Of a stretch of DNA of 32,089 nucleotides, positions 24,362 to 32,089 are shown piece by piece. Source of the DNA: an uncultured Prevotellaceae bacterium (GTDB lineage: Bacteria; Bacteroidota; Bacteroidia; Bacteroidales; Muribaculaceae). The notes under the pieces are model-generated. The model did no database searches and had not been told where the DNA came from. It worked only from the letters and a program-made list of their open reading frames with translations. Position numbers and translations under genes: made by a program. The DNA is taken from positions 1-32,089 of the forward strand of contig CALEJB010000046.1 in the NCBI GenBank assembly GCA_937898675.1, given 5' to 3'. Each line of letters begins with the position of its first letter. The stretch's first letter is position 1.

Positions 24362-24495
24362 ATTATTTTGCATCACCTGCAGATTTTTCCCGGCGGGAGC
24401 TGAAGTGAATTTCGAATCATGCTTTTTCAAATTTCGGATTTTTCTCCCTCGTGCAATCGTTTTCAACGGGGGTGTGGAAAAAAGGGGGCAGGGAA

Positions 24496-24529
24496 ATTGC
24501 CTGTGATTGGCGGCGAATGATTAACTTTG
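24496..24529 (+). promoter_or_regulatory. Promoter of the branching enzyme gene
   Basis: TAACTTTG (24522-24529) is an exact -7 box, with ATTG (24496-24499) 22 bp upstream as a one-mismatch -33 element. Transcription would start near 24535, about 30 bases before the ATG at 24566. Confidence 0.65.
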
Positions 24530-24565
24530 TGGCGGTAACCATTATCGGGTTCCATCAATTTGTTT

Positions 24566-26635
24566 ATGAAAAAGAAGAAAACCCTCGCACTCATCACTAA
24601 CGATCCGTGGCTGGAGCCTTACAGCGATGCCATCACGGGGCGCCACCAGGACGCATTGGACAAAATCGCTGCGCTGACGGGCGGCACGGGCGACCTGGCG
24701 GGATTTGCCAACGCTCATCTGTACTATGGCCTGCACCGCACAGCCGACGGCGGCTGGGTGCTGCGCGAGTGGGCGCCCAACGCCACAGGCGTCTGGGTAG
24801 TGGGCGACTTCAACGGGTGGCGTGAGTGCGCGCCCTACAGGATGCGGCGCGTGAGCGACGACGGCAACTGGGAACTGGCATTGCCGGGGCACGCCTTGCG
24901 GCACGGCCAGTTCTACAAGCTGCGCATGCACTGGCAGGGCGGTGAGGGCGAGCGCATTCCCGCCCATGCCACGCGCGTGGTGCAGGATAGCAAGACCTAT
25001 GTGTTCTCGGCCCAGGTGTGGGACCCCGAGGAGCCTTACCAGATGCGCGTCAAGGATTTTGTGCCCCGCACTTCGCCGCTGCTCATCTATGAGTGTCACA
25101 TCGGCATGGCGCAGGACCGCGAGGGCGTGGGCACCTACGAGGAGTTTAGGCTGAATATCCTTCCGCGCGTCGTCAAGGACGGCTACAATGCTATCCAGAT
25201 TATGGCCATTCAGGAGCATCCCTACTACGGCTCGTTTGGCTACCATGTGACAAATTTCTATGCCGCGTCGTCGCGCTTTGGCACGCCCGACGAGTTGAAG
25301 CACCTCATCGACGATGCCCATGCCGCCGGCGTGGCGGTAATCATGGACATCGTGCACAGCCATGCGGCACGCAACGAGGCCGAGGGTCTGGGCTGCTTTG
25401 ACGGCACCGGCGACCAGTACTTCTATGGCGACGGACGCCGCGAGCACCCTGCGTGGGACTCGCTGTGCTTTGACTATGGCAAGGACGCCGTGCTCAACTT
25501 CCTGCTGTCGAACTGCAAATTCTGGCTCACCGAGTATGGCTTCGACGGGTTCCGCTTCGACGGCGTGACATCGATGCTCTATTACAACCACGGCTTGGGG
25601 CAGGCCTTTGGCAGCTACGACGACTACTACAACGGCGGCGAGGACACCAATGCCATCACCTACCTGACGCTGGCCAACCTGCTCATCCATGCCGTGAATC
25701 CGCATGCCATCACCATCGCCGAGGAGATGAGCGGCATGCCCGGCCTGGCGCGCCCCTTTGGCGACGGAGGCATCGGCTTTGACTACCGCATGGCAATGGG
25801 CATCCCCGACTACTGGATTAAGACCATCAAGGAACTTAAGGATGAGCACTGGAAGCCGTCGTCGATTTTCTGGGAACTCACTAACCGCCGCGCCGACGAA
25901 AAGACCGTGTCCTATGCCGAGAGCCATGACCAGGCGCTCGTGGGCGACAAGACCATCATCTTCCGCCTGATTGACAAGGAGATGTACTGGCACATGATGG
26001 TGGGCGACCACGACGGCACCGTGGACCGTGGCATGGCGCTGCACAAGATGATTCGCCTGGTGACTGCCTCGCTGATGAACGGCGCCTACCTCAACTTCAT
26101 GGGCAACGAGTGGGGGCACCCCGAGTGGATTGACTTCCCCCGCGAGGCCAACGGGTGGAGCCACAAGTATGCCCGCCGCCAGTGGAGTCTTGTGGACCGC
26201 GAGGACCTCAAGTACCAGTACCTCAACAATTGGGACAACGACATGGTGCGCCTGCTGGCGGGCACCAAGGGCTTTGAGGCGCTGCCAGTAAGAAAACTGT
26301 GGGACAACGATGACGACCAGGTGCTGGCCTACATGCGCGGCAGCCTTGTGTTTGTGTTCAACTTCAGTCCCAACAAGAGCCACGCCGACTATCCCATCCT
26401 GGCCCCCGAGGGCGAGTATGACGGGCTGTTCGACAGCGACAACGCGCGCTATGGCGGCTATGGCAACATCGACGGCGATGTGAAGCATCTCACCCGGCAC
26501 GACGGGCTGTATGCCGATGCCCGCCTGGGGTGGCTCAGGCTGTATCTGCCCGCGCGCTCGTGCCAGGTGCTGCGGCTCAAGCGCCGGCAACGCAAGGCAC
26601 CGGCAAACAAGTCCAAGAACCGCACGAGGCAGTAA
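24566..26635 (+). CDS. glgB: 1,4-alpha-glucan branching enzyme, GH13_8-like
   Basis: A 689-residue enzyme that makes alpha-1,6 branches in glycogen. A CBM48-like domain (~50-150) contains REWAPNATGVWVVGDFNGW. The GH13 barrel carries DGFRFDGVTSMLYYNHG with nucleophile D332, IAEEMSGMPGL with acid/base E386, and YAESHDQALVGDKT with H454/D455 at the transition-state site. The YESHIGM-type motif appears as YECHIGMAQ. The layout and motifs match the eukaryote-like GH13_8 subfamily common in Bacteroidetes. The ATG at 24566 is preferred over an in-frame TTG at 24560. The tail is basic (KRRQRKAPANKSKNRTRQ). It stands alone, with no other glycogen gene nearby, and ends 3 bases from the end of the convergent phospholipase gene. 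Confidence 0.95.
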   Translation: MKKKKTLALITNDPWLEPYSDAITGRHQDALDKIAALTGGTGDLAGFANAHLYYGLHRTADGGWVLREWAPNATGVWVVGDFNGWRECAPYRMRRVSDDGNWELALPGHALRHGQFYKLRMHWQGGEGERIPAHATRVVQDSKTYVFSAQVWDPEEPYQMRVKDFVPRTSPLLIYECHIGMAQDREGVGTYEEFRLNILPRVVKDGYNAIQIMAIQEHPYYGSFGYHVTNFYAASSRFGTPDELKHLIDDAHAAGVAVIMDIVHSHAARNEAEGLGCFDGTGDQYFYGDGRREHPAWDSLCFDYGKDAVLNFLLSNCKFWLTEYGFDGFRFDGVTSMLYYNHGLGQAFGSYDDYYNGGEDTNAITYLTLANLLIHAVNPHAITIAEEMSGMPGLARPFGDGGIGFDYRMAMGIPDYWIKTIKELKDEHWKPSSIFWELTNRRADEKTVSYAESHDQALVGDKTIIFRLIDKEMYWHMMVGDHDGTVDRGMALHKMIRLVTASLMNGAYLNFMGNEWGHPEWIDFPREANGWSHKYARRQWSLVDREDLKYQYLNNWDNDMVRLLAGTKGFEALPVRKLWDNDDDQVLAYMRGSLVFVFNFSPNKSHADYPILAPEGEYDGLFDSDNARYGGYGNIDGDVKHLTRHDGLYADARLGWLRLYLPARSCQVLRLKRRQRKAPANKSKNRTRQ

Positions 26636-26638
26636 TCG

Positions 26639-27487
26639 TTAAAAGTCGCTGAAGAATGTAGGCCTGATGAGCAGGCCGACGCGCAGGCGCGAGTGGAACT
26701 GGTTGTAGTCCAGCAGGCACTCGCCGTAGCCGTTATAGTACTGCAGCATCAGGAACTGGTTGCTGTTGTGGTTCAGGCGGTAACCCACCTGCACAATGGT
26801 GTTGCAGTTGAGGTTCCACCCCTTGCGCTTGACAAGCGTCAAGTCAAACACCCACTTGTCGTCTCGGGTGACAGCTTGGAAACCGGCCTGGTATATGCCG
26901 CTGTACTTGAGGATGTCGCGGTTGTTCTCGCCGTCCACAATGGGAATCCAGAATTTGGCGTGTGCCATCAGGTAGGGGGAGATGTAGGCCTCGGCGGCAA
27001 GCGAGATTTTGTTCCAGCTGCGAGAGGCCAGGCTGTCGCGCCCGTTGCTCTCGTGCTCGGCCATCAGCGTGGCCTTGCCCACCAGGCGGCCCTTGACAAT
27101 GATGTGCTTTGACAGGCCGATGCCGGGATTGAAGTTCAGGTCATGGAAGGGCATCGACTCCTCGAGCACGTTCCACATCGCCTTTTGGCTGTAGAATAGG
27201 TATAGATAGGTATGGAAAGGCAGCACCGACTTGGTGAGGCGCTGCTGGATGCTGAGCTGGAATTTGACGTCGGTGTTATGCTTGTCGGGCACGCCGCCCA
27301 GCACCGTGCCGGCGCTGAAGTAGTTGTCCTTGTAGAGGCCAAAGTAGGGCCGGCTGTCCAACTCGCGGCGGATGCTGTCGGCATCCCATTCGTCCTTGTC
27401 GATGGCCACAATCTGGGCTGCCGCGGGCATGCACAGGCCTGCAGCCAGCGCAATGGCCAGTATGATGTGGAGTAACCTGGTTTTCAT
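26639..27487 (-). CDS. pldA: Outer-membrane phospholipase A (OMPLA)
   Basis: A 282-residue beta-barrel phospholipase. The signal peptide is cleaved probably after Ala-24 (PAAA|Q). The catalytic set matches OMPLA: H145 and S147 in EHESNGRDS, and N159 in SRSWNK, with the same 14-residue spacing between His and Asn as the E. coli enzyme (H142/S144/N156). The C-terminal barrel strands end with FF near the last residues (LIRPTFFSDF). It should hydrolyse phospholipids that reach the outer leaflet when the outer membrane is disturbed and, by family precedent, needs calcium and dimerisation. It is divergently transcribed from mutS and converges on glgB with a 3-base gap and no visible terminator between them. 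Confidence 0.94.
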   Translation of the reverse strand: MKTRLLHIILAIALAAGLCMPAAAQIVAIDKDEWDADSIRRELDSRPYFGLYKDNYFSAGTVLGGVPDKHNTDVKFQLSIQQRLTKSVLPFHTYLYLFYSQKAMWNVLEESMPFHDLNFNPGIGLSKHIIVKGRLVGKATLMAEHESNGRDSLASRSWNKISLAAEAYISPYLMAHAKFWIPIVDGENNRDILKYSGIYQAGFQAVTRDDKWVFDLTLVKRKGWNLNCNTIVQVGYRLNHNSNQFLMLQYYNGYGECLLDYNQFHSRLRVGLLIRPTFFSDF

Positions 27488-27521
27488 GAATAAACGGTTT
27501 ATCTTGAACGATTTCAGACTG

Positions 27522-27553
27522 CAAAATTAAATCATTTTTTGGAGATGGGCAAT
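27522..27553 (-). promoter_or_regulatory. Promoter of pldA
   Basis: On the minus strand TAATTTTG (27522-27529) is an exact -7 box and ATTG (27550-27553) lies 20 bp upstream. The leader would be about 30 nt. Confidence 0.7.
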
Positions 27554-27590
27554 GTCAAATGATTAAAATTTTGTGGTGCGGGATGGAACC

Positions 27591-27617
27591 CCGCTATGCG
27601 TCAGCGGCTTTTTTTTT
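27591..27617 (+). terminator. Plus-strand intrinsic terminator with no gene before it
   Basis: CCGCT (27591-27595) pairs with AGCGG (27603-27607), loop of 7 nt, followed by C and nine Ts (27609-27617). It lies between divergent pldA and mutS, so no plus-strand gene precedes it. It may end antisense transcription over pldA or a short RNA. Confidence 0.65.
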
Positions 27618-27637
27618 AGTGCCAGGTGTGGTGAATA

Positions 27638-27669
27638 ATTGGTGGACTTGGAGTTTTTCACTACCTTTG
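27638..27669 (+). promoter_or_regulatory. Promoter of mutS
   Basis: ATTG (27638-27641), a 20-bp spacer and TACCTTTG (27662-27669). Transcription would start near 27675, about 25 bases before the ATG at 27700. Confidence 0.8.
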
Positions 27670-27699
27670 TGGTTTAAACCATAATGTTGAGAAAAAGCG

Positions 27700-30321
27700 A
27701 TGGCACAGGACCCGATGAAGACGCCGATGATGAAACAGTTTGTCGAGATGAAATCCAAGCATCCCGATGCGATATTGCTGTTCAGGGTGGGCGACTTTTA
27801 TGAGACCTATATGGACGACGCCATTGCAGCGAGCGAGATACTGGGCATCACCCTCACGCGGCGCAGCAACAGCGGCGCAGCGGCAACGCAGATGGCGGGA
27901 TTTCCCCACCACGCGCTCGACACCTACCTGCCCAAGCTGGTGCGCGCCGGCAAGCGCGTCGCCATCTGCGACCAGCTCGAGGACCCCAAACTGACCAAGA
28001 AACTCGTCAAGCGCGGCATCACCGAGCTGGTCACGCCTGGTGTGGTGGTGGGCGGCACCATGCTCGACCGCAAGGAGAACAATTTCCTGGCTGCGGTGCA
28101 CTTTGGCAAGAAGATGCTGGGTGTGGCGTTCCTCGACATCAGCACGGGCGAGTTCCTCACCGCCGAGGGCGGGGAGGAGTATATCGACAAGCTGCTCGTC
28201 AATTTCTCGCCCAAGGAGGTGCTCATCGAGCGCAGCAACCGCCAGCGGTTTGCCGGCGCGTTCTCGTCGCATTACCTCACTTTTGAACTCGACGACTGGG
28301 TGTTTTCCGTCGAGTCGGCCGAGGAGCGGCTGCTCAAGCATTTCGAGACGCGGAGCCTCAAGGGATTTGGTATCAGCAAGATGGATAATGCCGTGATTGC
28401 CAGCGGCGCCATCCTGCATTATCTGGACATCACCCAGCACACCCAGCTGGGGCACATCACCACGCTGTCGCGCATCGAGGCCGAGCGCTATGTGCGGCTC
28501 GACAAGTTTACCATCCGCAACCTGGAACTGGTGGCGCCCATGAGCGACGACGGCAAGTCGCTGCTCGATGTGCTGGACCGCACCATTTCACCGATGGGCG
28601 CACGCATGCTGCGCCGCTGGGTGCTGTTCCCCCTGCAGGATGTCAAGGCCATCAACCGCCGCCTCGATGTGATAGAGCACTTCATGCGCGACCCCGACTG
28701 CCGCGACCTCATCAAGGAGAAGACCGAACTCGTGGGCGACCTTGAGCGACTGACATCCAAGGCCGCTGTGGGGCGCATCACGCCGCGCGAATTGGTGCAG
28801 CTCAAGAATGCGCTGCAGACCATCGACCCCGTGAAACAGCACTGCGGGCAGTCTTCGTGCCAGGTGCTGCGCGCGATGGTCGAGCAATTGAACCCCTGCG
28901 CCTTCATCCGTGACCGCATCGCCCGCGAAATCAACCCCGACGCCCCCAACCAGGCCAACCGCGGCAACATCATCAGCCGCGGCGTCGATGCCCAGCTCGA
29001 CGAGTTGCGCGACATCTCCAGCAGCGGCAAGGGCTATCTGATGGACATGCAGCGCAGGCTGAGCGACGAGACGGGCATCCCGAGCCTGAAAATTGCCTAT
29101 AACAATGTGTTTGGCTACTACATCGAGGTGCGCAACACCCACCGCGACAAGGTGCCCGAGGGGTGGACGCGCAAGCAGACGCTGGTGAGCGCCGAGCGCT
29201 ATGTGACGCAGGAACTCAAGGAATATGAAGAGAAAATCCTGGGCGCCGAGGAGAAAATCCTCGTGATTGAGAACCGTTTGTTCAGCGAATTGGTGTCCGC
29301 CGTGAACGAGTATATCCCCGCCATTCAGGTGGACAGCGCCATCATTGCCCAACTCGACTGCCTGCACGCCCTGACGCGCGTGGCGATGGAGAACCGCTAC
29401 AACCGCCCCGTGCTCGACGACAGCCTGGACATCGACATCGCCATGGGACGCCACCCCGTGATTGAGTGCCAGCTGCCGCCGGGCGAGACCTATGTACCCA
29501 ACAGCATCCGCCTGAGCAACGACGACCAGCAAGTGATGATCATCACCGGTCCCAACATGGCTGGCAAGTCGGCATTGCTGCGCCAGACCGCGCTCATCAC
29601 CCTGATGGCGCAGATGGGCAGCTTTGTGCCCGCCCAGCAAGCCCGCATTGGCGTGGTGGACAAGATTTTCACTCGTGTGGGCGCCAGCGACAACATCTCG
29701 CTGGGCGAGTCCACCTTCATGGTCGAGATGACCGAGGCCGCCGCCATCCTCAACAACATGAGCCAGCGCAGTCTCATCCTGTTCGACGAGTTGGGCCGCG
29801 GCACCAGCACCTATGACGGCATCAGCATCGCTTGGAGCATTGTGGAACACATCCACGAGCACGCTGCCCGCCCCAAGACGCTGTTTGCCACCCATTACCA
29901 TGAGTTGAACGAGATGGAAAAATCGTTTAAGCGCATCGTGAATTACAATGTGAGTGTCAAGGAAATCAACGGCAAGGTAGTGTTTGTGCGCCAGTTGGTC
30001 AAGGGGGGCAGTGAGCACAGCTTTGGCATCCATGTCGCCAAACTGGCGGGCATGCCGCCCACGATTGTCAAGCGCGCGGGCGAGGTGCTGGAGAAGCTCG
30101 AGGCCAACAACCGCAACGACAGCGCCATCACACGCGACCTGGGCGACGTGGCGAGCAGCCGCGCGGGTTACCAATTGTCCATCTTCCAGCTTGATGACCC
30201 CGTGCTGAGCCAAATCCGCGACGAGATACTCACCATCGACATCAACAACCTCACCCCGATGGAGGCCCTCAACAAACTGTACGACATCAAGGGCATCCTC
30301 ACCGGCAAGAAAGAACGGTAA
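27700..30321 (+). CDS. mutS: DNA mismatch repair protein MutS
   Basis: An 873-residue mismatch-recognition ATPase of normal MutS1 length. The mismatch-binding domain starts TPMMKQFVEMKSKHPDAILL and has the wedge motif F33-Y34-E35. The connector, lever and clamp domains follow. The ATPase domain has Walker A GPNMAGKS (617-624), Walker B LILFDELGRGTSTYDG (D696/E697) and FATHYHEL. The C-terminus ends NNLTPMEALNKLYDIKGIL, the conserved dimerisation tail. The start at 27700 is in line with family N-termini and with the promoter upstream. It is monocistronic as far as visible. No mutL is in the window. Confidence 0.98.
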   Translation: MAQDPMKTPMMKQFVEMKSKHPDAILLFRVGDFYETYMDDAIAASEILGITLTRRSNSGAAATQMAGFPHHALDTYLPKLVRAGKRVAICDQLEDPKLTKKLVKRGITELVTPGVVVGGTMLDRKENNFLAAVHFGKKMLGVAFLDISTGEFLTAEGGEEYIDKLLVNFSPKEVLIERSNRQRFAGAFSSHYLTFELDDWVFSVESAEERLLKHFETRSLKGFGISKMDNAVIASGAILHYLDITQHTQLGHITTLSRIEAERYVRLDKFTIRNLELVAPMSDDGKSLLDVLDRTISPMGARMLRRWVLFPLQDVKAINRRLDVIEHFMRDPDCRDLIKEKTELVGDLERLTSKAAVGRITPRELVQLKNALQTIDPVKQHCGQSSCQVLRAMVEQLNPCAFIRDRIAREINPDAPNQANRGNIISRGVDAQLDELRDISSSGKGYLMDMQRRLSDETGIPSLKIAYNNVFGYYIEVRNTHRDKVPEGWTRKQTLVSAERYVTQELKEYEEKILGAEEKILVIENRLFSELVSAVNEYIPAIQVDSAIIAQLDCLHALTRVAMENRYNRPVLDDSLDIDIAMGRHPVIECQLPPGETYVPNSIRLSNDDQQVMIITGPNMAGKSALLRQTALITLMAQMGSFVPAQQARIGVVDKIFTRVGASDNISLGESTFMVEMTEAAAILNNMSQRSLILFDELGRGTSTYDGISIAWSIVEHIHEHAARPKTLFATHYHELNEMEKSFKRIVNYNVSVKEINGKVVFVRQLVKGGSEHSFGIHVAKLAGMPPTIVKRAGEVLEKLEANNRNDSAITRDLGDVASSRAGYQLSIFQLDDPVLSQIRDEILTIDINNLTPMEALNKLYDIKGILTGKKER

Positions 30322-30392
30322 GTAAATAATCCCGCGTTCGGGGAAAAGTAGGCGCAAAAGAAAAATTTGACCACTTAGAAAAAGTTAGGGTC

Positions 30393-30501
30393 AAAAAGAA
30401 GAAATAAGAAAAAACCAAGCGGAGGAATCGAACCTCTTCACATCTTGCGATGCCGCCTTTACCATACATCACGGTTCTACTTGGCCTTTTCTTATTTCTT
30501 C
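30393..30501 (-). ncRNA. Structured RNA with tRNA-like T-arm and extended closing stem
   Basis: A minus-strand RNA of about 105-109 nt is predicted by three independent signals. First, a perfect promoter lies immediately upstream and predicts a start near 30501. Second, its 5' end (30501-30480) pairs with its 3' end (30419-30398) over 22 bp including two G-U pairs; on the plus strand those pairs would be C-A mismatches, so the minus orientation is favoured. Third, five Us (30397-30393) follow the stem. Inside are three hairpins: ACC/GGT with a 9-nt loop (D-arm-like), CATC-GCAA-GATG (a GNRA tetraloop where an anticodon arm would be), and GAGG-TTCGATT-CCTC, an exact canonical T-arm core. Counting inward, the tRNA-sized portion is 72 nt. 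It lacks U8, a 7-nt anticodon loop and CCA, so it is not a normal tRNA. Confidence 0.7.
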
Positions 30502-30505
30502 ACTG

Positions 30506-30537
30506 CAAAGATAGGTCATATTTCTTAGACCGCCAAA
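30506..30537 (-). promoter_or_regulatory. Consensus promoter of the tRNA-like RNA
   Basis: On the minus strand TTTG (30534-30537), a 20-bp spacer and TATCTTTG (30506-30513) match the Bacteroidetes promoter at both elements. The predicted start coincides with the first paired base of the RNA. Confidence 0.85.
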
Positions 30538-30616
30538 ATTTTTCAAGATTTATTTTATTTTTCACACAAAATTAAGCGGGTGCAATAAAAACGCTTAGTC
30601 CAATCAGCGAAAAATG

Positions 30617-30647
30617 CAAAAAACGCTTATTAGATAAGCGTTTTTTG
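30617..30647. terminator. Terminator of the fatty-acid transporter gene
   Basis: CAAAAAACGCTTAT (30617-30630) and ATAAGCGTTTTTTG (30634-30647) are exactly complementary with a 3-nt loop. Runs of six Ts follow on either strand. It lies 26 bases after the minus-strand stop at 30674 and can work in both directions. Confidence 0.88.
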
Positions 30648-30673
30648 TGATTTTATGGATTTTCGGATTTCTT

Positions 30674-32038
30674 TTACATTGCCCAGAGCAGGAGGCCGGC
30701 GCAGATGATGGCGCCGCTGATGAGAAGGTCGATGAGGCAATAGCCCATGATGTCCTTTGCGTCAAGGCGGGCAATGGCCAGGGCCGGAAGCGCCCAAAAT
30801 GGCTGTATGAGATTGGTCCATGCGTCGCCCCATGCAATGGCCATGCCAGTCAAGCCCGGGTCCACACCCAGGTTGGCGCCGGCGGTAAACATCACTGGCG
30901 CCTGCACCGCCCAATGGCCTCCGCCACTGGGCACAAACAGGTTGAGCACTGCGGCGCACAGGAAGGTGAGCAATGGATAGGTGACTGGATTGCTGATGCT
31001 GATGCAAGCATCGGCCATGACGCCTCCAAGGCTGATGCCGCTGGCGCCGATGCCTGTAACGATGCCCATGATGCCGGCATAGAAGGGAAATTGCATGATG
31101 ATGCCTGCCGCGCCGGTGGTCGCTTTCCCGAAGGCGCGCACATAGTTGACTGGCGTGGAATGCAGCACGAGTCCCAGCGCAAGGAATATCATGATTACCC
31201 CGCCAAGGTCTAATCCGGCACCGCGCACAATGAGATGAAACACGAGATAGGTCGCGAACATCAGTGCCACGAGCCACGAGAGCAATTTGCTTTGTTCGAG
31301 CCGCCCGGCCGGCGTTTTGTCCGAGGGGCAGGCGTCGTTGGCGGCAGCGATGTTGTCATCGTCCTTCAGCATCGCAGGGTCGATGGTGAGAATGCCTTGC
31401 TTGGGGTGCATCATGGTGTTGGCAACGGTGATGCTCACAATTACCAGCAGCACAGTCACCAGGTTATGCCAGTCAAGGATGGTCTGCGCCAGTGGCACGG
31501 GGGAGGTGAGCGCACCGTCGGTGGCTATCGAGAGAGACTCGCCGGGCGTGGCCATCGTGAGGGGGATGGAACCCGAGATGCCGGCATGCCACACCAGAAA
31601 GCCACTGTAGGCCGACGCGATGAGGAGCCGATAGTCAACGTCGGCACGCTGGCGCGCTATGGCCTTGGCAAACACGGCTCCCACGATGAGACCAAAGCCC
31701 CAGTTGAGCCAGCAGGCCAACGCCGACACGACCGTGACAAGGGCTATTGCTGCGGGGGCACTCTGGGGCAGGCGGGCCATTGCGGCGATGGCGCGCCGGA
31801 CAACCGGTGCCGCAGCCAGGGTGGAACCGCACACGAGAACCAGCGACATCTGCATGGCAAATTCCAACAAATTCCATACCCCGCCGCCCCAGTGCTCGAC
31901 CACTTCAAGAGGGGTCTGCCGGCACAGTGGCATTGCTACAAATGCGGCTACAAAGGTGAGCAGTATGGCGAATATAAACGGTTCTGGCAACCAACGTTGC
32001 ACTAATCGTATGCAGAACTTTTTCATATCTTTTTTCAT
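30674..32038 (-). CDS. Short-chain fatty-acid transporter, AtoE family
   Basis: A 454-residue integral membrane protein with about 10-12 hydrophobic segments across its length, of the AtoE/short-chain fatty acid transporter family (TIGR00366/PF02667). Family-typical stretches are RWLPEPFIFAILLT near the N-terminus, LVLVCGSTLA, LNWGFGLIVGAVFAK, YSGFLVWHAGISGSIPLTMA, QFPFYAGIMGIV and the glycine-rich NLFVPSGGGHWAVQAP near 380. A cytoplasmic-looking charged loop lies around 225-250. It probably moves short-chain carboxylates such as butyrate or acetoacetate; direction and substrate are not evident, and no CoA-transferase gene is adjacent in the window. The start at 32038 is used, although Met-5 (MKKFCIRL) is also possible. 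The upstream DNA may be an insertion-sequence end. Confidence 0.92.
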   Translation of the reverse strand: MKKDMKKFCIRLVQRWLPEPFIFAILLTFVAAFVAMPLCRQTPLEVVEHWGGGVWNLLEFAMQMSLVLVCGSTLAAAPVVRRAIAAMARLPQSAPAAIALVTVVSALACWLNWGFGLIVGAVFAKAIARQRADVDYRLLIASAYSGFLVWHAGISGSIPLTMATPGESLSIATDGALTSPVPLAQTILDWHNLVTVLLVIVSITVANTMMHPKQGILTIDPAMLKDDDNIAAANDACPSDKTPAGRLEQSKLLSWLVALMFATYLVFHLIVRGAGLDLGGVIMIFLALGLVLHSTPVNYVRAFGKATTGAAGIIMQFPFYAGIMGIVTGIGASGISLGGVMADACISISNPVTYPLLTFLCAAVLNLFVPSGGGHWAVQAPVMFTAGANLGVDPGLTGMAIAWGDAWTNLIQPFWALPALAIARLDAKDIMGYCLIDLLISGAIICAGLLLWAM

Positions 32039-32089
32039 TACTGTCCCGTTAAAGTGGACAAAGCGTTCTTTGAAATAATTGAAATTCAG
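32039..32089. other. Possible insertion-sequence extremity at the window edge
   Basis: The bases just upstream of the transporter gene read, on the minus strand, TTTGTCCACTTTAACGGGAC, which resembles ends of IS3/IS481-like elements (TGTCCACTTTxxCGGGACA). No transposase is visible, because the window ends here. No promoter -7 box for the transporter was found in this stretch. Confidence 0.3.

Noticed and set aside
24542..26590. A 682-codon minus-strand frame opposite glgB
   Set aside because: It is a shadow; glgB has all catalytic motifs in the plus strand.
28588..30357. A 589-codon minus-strand frame opposite mutS
   Set aside because: It is a shadow of mutS, with composition typical of reverse frames.
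30414..30490. A standard tRNA gene on the minus strand
   Set aside because: The T-arm core fits, but U8, a 7-nt anticodon loop, a paired anticodon stem and a normal D-arm are missing, so I list it as a tRNA-like RNA.

Overview
The window looks like chromosomal DNA of a gut-type Bacteroidales bacterium. The gene content points to this order: a NusA/IF-2 operon of Bacteroidetes form, a PorW/SprE-like lipoprotein beside a PorX-type response regulator, a DUF2795 protein with the near-invariant Bacteroidales sequence, and a secreted protein with chitobiase-like repeats and a dockerin. Many intergenic regions carry the Bacteroidetes promoter pattern (-7 box TAnnTTTG, with TTTG or ATTG about 19-22 bp upstream). 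The coding DNA is GC-rich and the intergenic DNA is AT-rich. A Muribaculaceae- or Prevotellaceae-like source is my guess; the family cannot be fixed from sequence reading alone.

Layout. (1) 104-1000: AraC-family regulator, converging on (2) 1076-6211, minus strand: rimP-nusA-infB-folK. (3) 6573-14914, plus strand: a probable operon of a small membrane protein, a long PorW-like TPR lipoprotein, porX, tsaE, a biotin ligase, a LOG-family hydrolase and a PduO-type cobalamin adenosyltransferase. (4) 14982-16084: two separately promoted genes, the DUF2795 protein and a zinc-ribbon/FtsK-gamma-like/membrane-anchor protein. (5) 16151-20252, minus strand: a GYF-domain membrane protein, an AAA-type ATPase, and a LytTR response regulator overlapping its LytS-type histidine kinase. 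(6) 20416-23046, minus strand: a large secreted repeat protein with a C-terminal dockerin. (7) 23421-30321: a zinc metallopeptidase, a glycogen branching enzyme, a minus-strand outer-membrane phospholipase A, and mutS. (8) 30393-30501, minus strand: a compact structured RNA with a tRNA-like T-arm, its own consensus promoter and a closing stem followed by a U-run. (9) 30674-32038, minus strand: a short-chain fatty-acid transporter of the AtoE family; the last ~50 bases resemble an insertion-sequence end.

How they fit together. Region 2 is translation and transcription housekeeping. Region 3 joins two components tied to type IX secretion and gliding regulation (PorW/SprE and PorX) to housekeeping enzymes in one transcription unit. 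The secreted repeat protein and phospholipase are cell-envelope products, and the LytS/LytTR pair is a local sensory system of unknown target. No rRNA, canonical tRNA, CRISPR array, prophage or complete insertion sequence was seen. The items that most deserve a second look are the tRNA-like RNA downstream of mutS, the FtsK-gamma-like domain on a membrane-anchored zinc-ribbon protein, the very long charged tail on the PorW homologue, and a GC-rich three-hairpin stretch at 23233-23306.
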